A stretch of DNA of 64,000 nucleotides from Persicobacter sp. CCB-QB2. GTDB lineage: Bacteria > Bacteroidota > Bacteroidia > Cytophagales > Cyclobacteriaceae. Location of the stretch: positions 2,418,001 to 2,482,000 of the forward strand of contig NZ_LBGV01000001.1 of assembly GCF_001274635.1 (NCBI RefSeq), read 5' to 3'. The notes under the pieces are model-generated. The model worked only from the letters and a program-made list of their open reading frames with translations. It searched no databases and had not been told where the DNA came from. Shown here one piece after another: positions 36,546-44,376 of the stretch (position 1 is the stretch's first letter; each line of letters begins with the position of its first letter). The translations under genes were made by a program, and so were the position numbers.

Positions 36546-36798
36546 GTGATAATATGATTAAGGATATAAAATTTCTTATTCCATCATCTGCAAAAAATGC
36601 AGACCTGCGGGAAACAACCCGACTTTAACATTAAAAATTATGGATAAATTAGGATAAATCCGAAATACTATTGGATTATAACAAAACACCCGCTACAAAG
36701 CTGTTCTTTAAAAAAATATCCGGATTTGGTCGTTAGACTGAGGGCTACATCCTGGATGTGAAGGCACCTCAAAAATTATACACTCCTCAAAAAGAGGA

Positions 36799-36969
36799 AT
36801 GATGATGATGGAAAGCATGATGAAAAGTGTGGGCACAGCGAACTGCAAGGCGGTCAATGCCCTGAACAGAAGAGGTCGATATGTTCGCTATGGTGTTCAT
36901 CATTCTTTAGAAGATGCGACTAAGGTAGGAGCTGATTCTTTTAAATCCAATGGTTTTTTGAAAAAATGA
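36799..36969 (+). CDS. Possible 56-residue peptide gene
   Basis: Four in-frame ATG codons in a row (36799-36810) open a frame ending at TGA 36967-36969. The peptide has ESMMKSVGTANCKAVNALN, then RRGRYVRYGVHHSLEDATKV and a basic end. A purine-rich GAGG lies directly upstream, but it is the arm of a small hairpin TCCTC-AAAAA-GAGGA that would hide it. Divergent from hisG. It could be a small protein or a chance ORF; I recognise no family. The rest of the 36546-37105 gap holds the hisG promoter and the recO terminator. Confidence 0.35.
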   Translation: MMMMESMMKSVGTANCKAVNALNRRGRYVRYGVHHSLEDATKVGADSFKSNGFLKK

Positions 36970-36970
36970 C

Positions 36971-37014
36971 AAAAAAACAGGCTAAAGGTTATCAAATTAA
37001 AACCTTTAGCCTGT
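36971..37014 (-). terminator. Terminator downstream of recO
   Basis: Perfect 14-bp arms ACAGGCTAAAGGTT / AACCTTTAGCCTGT with a 10-base loop; on the minus strand the stem is followed by T7. Confidence 0.8.
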
Positions 37015-37105
37015 CTTCATTTTCAATAAAATTTCGCGGAGCGCTGATTTCGCCCTTAGTCAAACCAATAGAATTAGATATGTGGCCTTTGGAAGAAAAG
37101 TAACT

Positions 37106-37804
37106 TCAGGAAAGTACCTCTCTTAAAATGGCCATGGACTGTATTTCCCCAAAACCATCAATATGCTCCCGATAAAAACGAAGTAAATGATCCAAAACGG
37201 TTCTTCGGATATAGTTATTCATGGGAATGTGCTGCCCAAAGGAATAGGAACGCAGTTTTTCCAGCATTTCTTTTTCCTGTTTAGCAATTTCCGGATCATC
37301 GGCCCACTGAATTACTTCCGCGATGATCTGGTCACCAGTGGACACCCCAAGCCCCAGAGGCTGACCAATTTTTAATAAAAACTGAAGATGAAAATTTTCA
37401 TAATGTGCCTCCATCTGATCAAAAGCCTGCACACTTAAGAATAAATAATTAAACATCTGAGGATTGGCTTCTTCATGACGAAGCAGTTGGGCACAAACTT
37501 CTGTGATGAATAAAGCCACAGTAGACTTCATGACCTCAAAAGGAATGCTTTGCAGCGGATAAGCAATATTCACTTCCGATATTCGGTTTAAATCCGAGCC
37601 GGGACGCTCATAGACTACCAAATCCAGGAGCGTTAAAGGCTGAAAGAAAGCTATCTTATTATTTTTGGTCTTGGCTTTCCGCACACTGTTCACCACATAA
37701 GAGCGCATCCCGAAAGCCTCAGTATAGATCCGGACAATGATGGAGGTCTCCCGGTACTTGATATAGTTCAGCACCACTCCGCGGGTTTTATGCAAGTTAC
37801 TCAT
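37106..37804 (-). CDS. recO: DNA repair protein RecO
   Basis: A 232-residue protein. The N-terminal OB-fold begins MSNLHKTRGVVLNYIKYRETSIIVRIYTEAFGMRSYVVN, followed by PLTLLDLVVYERPGSDLNRISEVNIAYPL and a helical C-terminal domain. RecO works with RecR to load RecA onto gapped DNA coated by SSB. The C-terminal zinc finger of the E. coli/Deinococcus type is not visible, which I believe is usual in Bacteroidota. It follows porZ by six bases, so the two share a transcript; the pairing is conserved-looking but functionally unexplained. Confidence 0.87.
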   Translation of the reverse strand: MSNLHKTRGVVLNYIKYRETSIIVRIYTEAFGMRSYVVNSVRKAKTKNNKIAFFQPLTLLDLVVYERPGSDLNRISEVNIAYPLQSIPFEVMKSTVALFITEVCAQLLRHEEANPQMFNYLFLSVQAFDQMEAHYENFHLQFLLKIGQPLGLGVSTGDQIIAEVIQWADDPEIAKQEKEMLEKLRSYSFGQHIPMNNYIRRTVLDHLLRFYREHIDGFGEIQSMAILREVLS

Positions 37805-37810
37805 ACAGTC

Positions 37811-40048
37811 CTAATTAATCACGGCAACCTTACCTACGGCCGCATCGGTACCATCCTCCTGCGCCACCCAAACCAGGTAAATGCCGGGGCCTACAGGTGC
37901 TCCGGAGGCGGTGGAACCATTCCAGCTGGCAGTTCCGCCATTGGCCACGGTTTCAAATAGCAATCGGCCACTAAGGTCGGTAATTTTTACTGTCGCATCA
38001 GCCGAAAGTTGATTGATCGTCACCGGCCCGGAGAAAGAAGCCCTGACCGGGTTCGGGAATATTTTCACTTCCCCCTGGGGAGAAATACCCGCGGAGGCAT
38101 CTGAGCGGAAGGAAACCATTCCTGCCTCCGTCAAAATAAACACTTCCCCACTCCGTGATTCATCCGCCAATTTTAAAATCTTGTTGGCAGGTAAAGGGCT
38201 ATTGTCGCGGTTAAACTCCGAAATTAATTCGATATCAGAATTACTACTAAAATCCGTAATCGGTTTAGAATACAGAAATAAACCATCATCAGCACCCAAC
38301 CATTTTCGGTTTCCACCATCCACCGCCACGGTATTCACCTGCTTGCCATTGAAAATAGGAAATCCGTTGGAAATCGGTCTTACAGCACTGATGCTACCAT
38401 TGAAATAATCCGTATTAGGCAAAAAGAAAATACCCTCGGGCGTTGCCAGCCACAGATTTCCCATTACATCAAAATCCATATCCAATATATTGGCATCAGG
38501 AAGTGCGGAAACATTGCTGGTATTTAAGACTTTAGACTGCTGATTTTCAAAATCATAAACATAAATCCCGGAAGACCTTTCCGGATCCAGTCTACACATC
38601 AATACATTTTGGAAAGGATGGACCAATATTTCTGAAATCACTATGGATTCACTACTCAAAGATTTCCACTCCTCCTGAGGAGCTTTTACCCAAAGTGCCG
38701 GACTGGCATTATATTGTGCCAACCATAAATTACCGAAACGGTCATCGGTAAAAGCGGATAATCGGCTATTATTGGAGAGCCCGGGTACTTCTACCTGTTC
38801 GAAATTACCTTCCACATCCACTTTCCAGAGGCCATTTCCCATGGTGGCTAAATACCAGGCTTCCTCCGCCACCACCCAGGCGCCATCCACAATATCGTTT
38901 ACCTCTACGCCCAAGGGCCTGCTATCAAAGTTTTGCCATCTTCCCTGATCAAAAACATCAAATGCACCAGCATTTCCGGCGGGCACACCATTGTTATAAC
39001 CTCCCACAAAAGAGAGTATATTTTGGTGGTTCGACTTAATTTGAAAAGGTATAGGGGTCGAAATTCCCGATGGCGTAAGCACCTCTTCCTGACCACCTTG
39101 CTTACGCACCAATCCCTGCTCATGGTCCGCTATCCAAAGCAAATTTTCACTTCCGGCAATTTGCTGTGGAGCCAGCACTCCAGCCTCAATGGTTTTTAAC
39201 TCCTGGTTTTCCCATTCGTAAATGGAAAGGCCATCGACCACCCGAAGTTTTTGCTGAAACTGAAGATCCGTGACACTCTGTGCACTTTGCCCAATAGTTA
39301 GCACCCCTTCAGCATAGGTGAAAAGATTATTTGCTTCTGCCCAAAATAGCTGATTCCCATCTGATGTCACGGCCTGCGTAGCAGCTTCCGGATGACTCCA
39401 TTCCTGCGCATAGCGCCTCCAGCTATTGAAGTCCTGGATATTCGACTGACCGGTGAGGTCATTCCCCAACAAGCCACTGGCAGTAGCCAAAATCAAACTA
39501 TCGCCTTTGAGTGTCCCATCAAATACCTCCAGAAACTCCCCTTCCGGGGACAGATCTCGCACAGAGGCGATAACATTTCCTCTGTCAACATCAAATAGAA
39601 TGGCGCCATAAGGCAATATGGCTATGGTGGTATCTCCCCTGAAAATAAAATTTCGAATTTCCTTATTGACCGGACGAGGATCATCCTTAATGGCAGAAAA
39701 TGTCTGAATAGATTCCGGGCTAATTACATCAATCCCGCCAGAAGCATAGCCAATCAACCATTGTTCGTGCCGGGCATCGTATGCAAGAGAAGTGAAGGTA
39801 TTTTCGCTCAGTCCGTCGGCTGCCGTGACCGGGCTCAATTCCCCGGCGGTCTGATCGAAATAAAACAGGGAGTTGGCGGTCGCACAATAAACCTCATTTG
39901 GCCCTTCGGCCACTAAGGTGGCCTTTAAATAATTGAAGTGTGTCCGCCAGCTTCCGGTGGGTATATCCTGCGCCTGAGCGGCCCAGCCAAAAAATACGGC
40001 AAAGGTACTAGAGCGTATCCTCTTGCGCAGTCTTGATTTTCTTTTCAT
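37811..40048 (-). CDS. porZ: PorZ-like beta-propeller protein with type IX secretion sorting domain
   Basis: A 745-residue exported protein with a signal peptide ending AAQAQD. Its N-terminal part (SWRTHFNYLKATLVAEGPNEVYCATANSLFYFDQTAGEL ... TSLAYDARHEQWLIGYASGGIDVI) matches the PorZ propeller start. Two-component-regulator-type propeller blades run through the middle (FGNLWLAQYN, MGNLWLATPEGIFFLP, NRKWLGADDGLFLYS). The last 80 residues are a type IX C-terminal domain (KIFPNPVRASFSGPVTI ... VKITDLSGRLLFE ... PGIYLVWV). PorZ is a cell-surface part of the attachment complex that anchors secreted cargo. Its 5' end overlaps the 3' end of tdk by 41 bases. Confidence 0.85.
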   Translation of the reverse strand: MKRKSRLRKRIRSSTFAVFFGWAAQAQDIPTGSWRTHFNYLKATLVAEGPNEVYCATANSLFYFDQTAGELSPVTAADGLSENTFTSLAYDARHEQWLIGYASGGIDVISPESIQTFSAIKDDPRPVNKEIRNFIFRGDTTIAILPYGAILFDVDRGNVIASVRDLSPEGEFLEVFDGTLKGDSLILATASGLLGNDLTGQSNIQDFNSWRRYAQEWSHPEAATQAVTSDGNQLFWAEANNLFTYAEGVLTIGQSAQSVTDLQFQQKLRVVDGLSIYEWENQELKTIEAGVLAPQQIAGSENLLWIADHEQGLVRKQGGQEEVLTPSGISTPIPFQIKSNHQNILSFVGGYNNGVPAGNAGAFDVFDQGRWQNFDSRPLGVEVNDIVDGAWVVAEEAWYLATMGNGLWKVDVEGNFEQVEVPGLSNNSRLSAFTDDRFGNLWLAQYNASPALWVKAPQEEWKSLSSESIVISEILVHPFQNVLMCRLDPERSSGIYVYDFENQQSKVLNTSNVSALPDANILDMDFDVMGNLWLATPEGIFFLPNTDYFNGSISAVRPISNGFPIFNGKQVNTVAVDGGNRKWLGADDGLFLYSKPITDFSSNSDIELISEFNRDNSPLPANKILKLADESRSGEVFILTEAGMVSFRSDASAGISPQGEVKIFPNPVRASFSGPVTINQLSADATVKITDLSGRLLFETVANGGTASWNGSTASGAPVGPGIYLVWVAQEDGTDAAVGKVAVIN

Positions 40049-40619
40049 TCATTCCCTCGTTATAGCATTTTCGACAACGAGGCTCATATGCTTCTTTTTC
40101 CCCCAGAACTACCTGCTCTTCGTTGGCAGTCATGCGGAATGAATAGGAAGCCACCGAGCCACATTGCGCGCAGATGGCATTTACCTTGGTGACAAATTCG
40201 GCAGTGGCCATCAGCCCCGGCATTGGACCGAAAGGTTTTCCTTCGAAGTCCATGTCCAGTCCGGCTAAAATAACCCTTTTCCCTTGGTTTGCCAATTTGT
40301 TAGCCACCTCAACGAGCTCCATTCCAAAAAACTGAGCTTCATCAATGCCTACCACTTCGTAGTCCCCGGCATGGTCTAAAATTTCCAATGCCGCATGTAA
40401 AGGCTTACACACCACCGCATTAGCATTATGAGAAACTACTTCCTCCTCCGCATAGCGGGTATCAATACTAGGTTTAAATATGACCACTTTTTGTTTGGCA
40501 ATTAATGCACGGTTAACCCTGCGAATTAATTCCTCGGTTTTTCCAGAGAACATGGATCCGCAAATTACCTCTACCCAGCCTGCCTGAGAAATGCCTCCAA
40601 AATGTGGCTCAATAAACAT
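40008..40619 (-). CDS. tdk: Thymidine kinase (type II)
   Basis: I use ATG 40619 (203 residues); an upstream in-frame start at 40664 adds a non-conserved piece. The P-loop GSMFSGKT is at 21-28. Other marks are the lasso/active-site region VVSHNANAV, the magnesium-binding DEAQFF, the conserved LAGLDMDFEGKPFGPMPGLMA, and zinc-binding CAQC...CRKC. It phosphorylates thymidine for salvage. The reading frame overlaps porZ by 41 bases on the same strand, which suggests coupled expression. Normal length, nothing missing. Confidence 0.92.
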   Translation of the reverse strand: MFIEPHFGGISQAGWVEVICGSMFSGKTEELIRRVNRALIAKQKVVIFKPSIDTRYAEEEVVSHNANAVVCKPLHAALEILDHAGDYEVVGIDEAQFFGMELVEVANKLANQGKRVILAGLDMDFEGKPFGPMPGLMATAEFVTKVNAICAQCGSVASYSFRMTANEEQVVLGEKEAYEPRCRKCYNEGMNEKKIKTAQEDTL

Positions 40620-40880
40620 AGATGTTGAACGTTTAAAATGAATGTGATCTGAATATGATGACAAAGATAAGTCGAATATTCTCTCGAGGGAATATTGAAA
40701 ATGCGGGAATTTCGGTTACGGCTCCCCCAGAAATTTTAGGCCTGGAAGATTTTTTTTTGATCGGTTGTCTTATTTCAAAGATGTTTGTACTTTATTTGAC
40801 AGTCAAAACCATTATTTTTGTTTGCTAAACCCATCAAGCATTATATTATTGTGGGTAAGACCTTTTAGGGATCGAATTAC

Positions 40881-41872
40881 ATGGATAGAATAATCAACAC
40901 GCGGGTCATTAAAGATTACGCTAAACAATATACTCTAGAATTTTCAGCTAACTTTTTCAGAAGCGCTCCGGTGGTAGAGGGGAAACATTTAAAAACCCTT
41001 TGCAATGTCGCGCAGATCAATTTTTTTCTGATTCAGATACTTTCTGAAAAATGGCACCTGGAGGCGCAAAAAATCAAAAGTCCTTATTTTGATTTTACTG
41101 CCCCGGCCGTTCAGGATGCTTTTAAGCGTTTTAAAAACATCCTTTCTCAGCATATTTCCATCGAACAGTATGATTTTGAACCCCTGATGGAGGAAGCCTG
41201 CTATCGCAGTTTGCTTTTAACCTATGCCCCGGAGAATTTTTACAAGGAAATGTGGGAGCAGTGGGAAACGGATGAGGTATTATTGATTCAGTTGAAGAAC
41301 CAATTGAAATACTTAAAGATCAACAACCGCCCGTTTGAAAAAATGGTGCAGATCTGGGAAGCGGAGAGCAAAGACGGTCTTAAGCTGGAAGAGAGCAAAC
41401 AACAGTTGGCCCAATTAATGGAAAATGCGCATTGGGATCTTCCCGACAATGAACAACTGATTGAAGAGTACTCTCGGGTATTCCCCTGGATCCGGATAAA
41501 CTATTTGAAACCATCACCCTGACCCCTGTTGGTACGATGGAGGAGGAAAGCCTAAATGGCACCCTTCATGCGCAATTGGCCAACCATCACCAACAGGAAG
41601 CCATTACGCTTGCGGACAGGCTGAAGAGTAGTAACCAAAAATCGTTAAAGGATTCGATCTCGCTGAACCAGCGCTTTATGTTCACCAATGAGCTTTTCGG
41701 AGGCAGTAAGAAGATTTTCAATGAAACGCTTGATCATATTGAAGGCTATGAGACCAATGATGAGGCTGCCACTTATTTGATTAATAATTTTGCCAGACCT
41801 TATGCCTGGGATATGAATGCCAATGAGACCAAAGAGTTTTTGAATTTGGTGGCCAGTAAATTTCAGGGATAA
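40881..41872 (+). pseudogene. Conserved hypothetical protein of Bacteroidota type, split by a frameshift
   Basis: The first frame (40881-41522) and second frame (to 41872) join into one protein of about 330 residues if one C is added to CCCC at 41483-41486, giving SRVFPLDPDKLFETITL in place of SRVFPWIR. The protein is soluble and helical. Recognisable segments are VAQINFFLIQILSEKWHLEAQKIKSPYFDF, FKNILSQHISI and, near the end, SISLNQRFMFTNELFGGSK...YAWDMNANETKEFL. I recall this layout from uncharacterised Cytophagales proteins, but no function is known. Single-base loss in a homopolymer suggests an assembly error, though a real break is possible. The next gene follows 11 bp later. Confidence 0.7.
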
Positions 41873-41883
41873 AGATTGTATCA

Positions 41884-42357
41884 ATGACCACCACATCAGT
41901 CCCCAACAGGACGCCCTTTTTTCAGCGCACTCCAATTCGGAATACGATTTTGGTGCTTTCCATAGCAATGTTATGCTTAAGAGCGTATTCCCTATTTGAT
42001 TTTATTCAAGTAACCGGGGGAATTTTCTTCGACCATTTCACCTCTTACTGGATATATTTACTTCAGTGCTGTATATGTATCGGTTTTATATTAAGAGGAA
42101 AAATTGGCCTTGGATTAGCTTTTACCTGTAACATTGCATTATTAAGCCTTTATTTTTTACCCTATAATCTGACTATCTCTCAATTATTGATCCCTACGCA
42201 TTTTCGAGTGTTGCTGGTAGGGGCATTTATTTGTTCTCCTTTAGGACAAAGGATATTTATTGACCCACCACTTCCCCGAAAACAAATGAGAAAGATGGCC
42301 TTGTTCATTCCTCTTGGGTTGACACTGGGGCTGATTCCCCATTTCTTTTTTTCCTGA
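41884..42357 (+). CDS. Small multi-pass membrane protein, unknown
   Basis: A 157-residue protein with four or five hydrophobic segments (about 20-43, 52-68, 75-92, 99-116, 136-154) and a short soluble N-terminal tail. It ends LGLIPHFFFS. There is no recognisable transport or enzyme motif. It starts 11 bp after the stop of the split hypothetical gene and is probably co-transcribed with it. A long repeat region follows. Confidence 0.65.
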   Translation: MTTTSVPNRTPFFQRTPIRNTILVLSIAMLCLRAYSLFDFIQVTGGIFFDHFTSYWIYLLQCCICIGFILRGKIGLGLAFTCNIALLSLYFLPYNLTISQLLIPTHFRVLLVGAFICSPLGQRIFIDPPLPRKQMRKMALFIPLGLTLGLIPHFFFS

Positions 42358-42378
42358 ATCGCCTGATGTAAAGCAGGG

Positions 42379-42744
42379 CTAAAGCCGAATAATTTTCATG
42401 CTTAAGCCGGATTAATTATGCTTCAATCCTCTTTTAGCTGCAAGGCGGGAAAAATCGGACTTTTACCGACCTCCAGACTAAAGCAGCTCCCCTCAATTTC
42501 AATCAAAAAAAACGCCACGCTTAAGCCGGAATATTCATACGTCAATTCTCGTATAGCTGGTAGGCGGATGAAATGAAGGAAAAGTTTCCTATTTCGAGTT
42601 TTTCCAACGAAACAGGTAAATGAGGAGAAAGCAAGCATACACAAATTTGAGCTAATAAAAAATCAGCAAAAACCAACCCTAACACCCTGATCGATGGGTC
42701 TTTGTGACATTCCGCCAAATCTATCGGTAAGAAAATTCGGCTTA
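42379..42744 (-). repeat. MITE-like repeat, one full-length reverse copy preceded by a partial copy
   Basis: The full copy (42521-42744, about 224 bp) runs from CTTAAGCCGGAATATTCA through AGCTGGTAGGCGGATG, CCTATTTCGAGTTTTTCC, AATGAGGAGAAAGCAAGC and CACAAATTTGAGCTAATAAA to AAAATTCGGCTTA. The partial copy (42379-42500) has two end motifs in a row and TTTTAGCTGCAAGGCGGG. It fills the 42358-42747 gap. Confidence 0.7.
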
Positions 42745-42747
42745 AAT

Positions 42748-42784
42748 GAAAAAAGCGGATCCTGATAACAAGACCCGCTTTCCA
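42748..42784 (-). terminator. Terminator of ald
   Basis: Minus strand: AAAGCGGGTC...GATCCGCTTT (one mismatch) followed by TTT; directly after the ald stop. Confidence 0.7.
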
Positions 42785-42806
42785 ATTTATGCTTTGTTTG
42801 ATGTTC

Positions 42807-43934
42807 TTACGCTTCTACTTCTTCTTGCAGGTATTGCTCCACGGCAACATAGGGCAAATCAAACGCCTCGGCTACCGCTTTGTAAACCACATCACCTTTC
42901 ACCACATTCAAGCCCGGCTTCAATTGTGGATTTTCATTACATGCTTTCTTCCAGCCTTTATTCGCCAACTCAATCGCATAAGGCAAAGTAGCATTGGTTA
43001 ATGCCAAAGTGGATGTATAAGGCACCGCTCCCGGCATGTTCGCCACACAATAATGTACTACATCATCAATGATAAAAGTAGGCTCGTTGTGAGTCGTTGG
43101 CTTACAGGTTTCAATACAACCACCCTGATCTACTGCCACGTCAACCAATACAGTCCCCGGACGCATTTCTTTCAGCATATCACGGGTAACCAAGTGTGGG
43201 GCTTTTGCTCCTGGAATCAATACAGCTCCAACAATCAGGTCAGCTGTCTTAATTTCCTGACGGATATTGTACTCGCTGGACATCATGGTTTTCACATTGG
43301 CCGCCATCACATCATCCAAATAACGCAGACGATCCAAAGAGATATCCATGATGGTCACGTCAGCACCCATACCTGCCGCCATCTTAGCCGCCTGGGTACC
43401 TACTACACCCCCGCCTAATACCAATACCTTGGCTGGTTTCACCCCGGGAACGCCACCTAAAAGAATACCTCTTCCCTGTTCTGGCTTCTCCAAATACTTC
43501 GCGCCTTCCTGAATAGACATTCTTCCGGCCACTTCCGACATCGGCACCAATAATGGGAGGGAACGCCCTTTTTCCACTGTTTCGTAAGCCAAACAAACCG
43601 CCTTGCTTTCAATCATTGCCTTGGTTAAGGGCTCATAGGAAGCAAAATGGAAGTAGGTGAACAACAACTGATCTTCTTTGATCAAGTCGTACTCATATTC
43701 AATTGGCTCTTTGACCTTAATGATCATTTCTGCGATGGCATAAACATCCTCAATGGTTGGAAGGATAGTTGCACCGGCACTTTGGAATTCCTCATCAGAG
43801 AAACCACTTCCCAATCCTGCGGTCGCCTGAACGTACACCTCGTGACCATGCTTTTTCATTTCCACCACACCTGATGGAGTTAATGCCACACGATTCTCGT
43901 TATTCTTAATTTCCTTTGGAACTCCGATAATCAT
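42807..43934 (-). CDS. ald: Alanine dehydrogenase
   Basis: A 375-residue NAD-dependent enzyme interconverting alanine and pyruvate plus ammonium. Motifs: MIIGVPKEIKNNENRVALTP at the start, VKVKEP-type substrate lysine region (MIIKVKEPIEYEYDL), YFHFAS with the catalytic His, the NAD fold VLVLGGGVVGTQAAKMAAGMGADVTIMD, and VDVAVDQGGC, then NMPGAVPYTSTLALTNATLPY. Length is the family norm. Single gene with its own terminator, divergent from the E1 gene across a 440-bp region. Confidence 0.93.
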   Translation of the reverse strand: MIIGVPKEIKNNENRVALTPSGVVEMKKHGHEVYVQATAGLGSGFSDEEFQSAGATILPTIEDVYAIAEMIIKVKEPIEYEYDLIKEDQLLFTYFHFASYEPLTKAMIESKAVCLAYETVEKGRSLPLLVPMSEVAGRMSIQEGAKYLEKPEQGRGILLGGVPGVKPAKVLVLGGGVVGTQAAKMAAGMGADVTIMDISLDRLRYLDDVMAANVKTMMSSEYNIRQEIKTADLIVGAVLIPGAKAPHLVTRDMLKEMRPGTVLVDVAVDQGGCIETCKPTTHNEPTFIIDDVVHYCVANMPGAVPYTSTLALTNATLPYAIELANKGWKKACNENPQLKPGLNVVKGDVVYKAVAEAFDLPYVAVEQYLQEEVEA

Positions 43935-44376
43935 AATTCAACGGGTTTAATGTATACTGGTATTAATCTTAGAAAAATTACATTTTAAACAAATGACATT
44001 TTCGTCCCTTGTTTCTAGGTGTTAATTTGTGACTTTTTATTTAATTTCCTACAAGTTGTCGGCTATTTTTTATTTATCATGCTTTTCCAATCCAATTCAA
44101 ATCATTCCTTTAAATGAATCAATCGCGAATCTGAAGGTGATTTTGAAGAGAACAAACTAAAAAAAGTGAAAAAATTTTTATAAAGAAAATTAATATCCTA
44201 CCAAACATTATTTGGCAAATTGCATTATTGTCGAAATTTCGATAAAATATTAAAAGTCAAAACAAAAAATCAAATCGCCGGAATTAAAATCTCCTTTAGG
44301 GCTTTCGGGGAAAAGAATGTATATTTAGAATAGGACAGGAAATATCCGGACTGTTAATTTTTATTTCTTCGGATAT
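43935..44376. other. Divergent promoter region, no further structure seen
   Basis: 442 bp between ald and the E1 fusion. A/T-rich, with no repeat copy, no convincing hairpin and no ORF. Both promoters must lie here; I cannot place the boxes with confidence. Confidence 0.45.

Noticed and set aside
42423-42644. ORF of 73 codons on the minus strand
   Set aside because: Falls inside the repeat at 42379-42744; similar frames recur in other repeat copies only because the DNA is related, and they are broken there.
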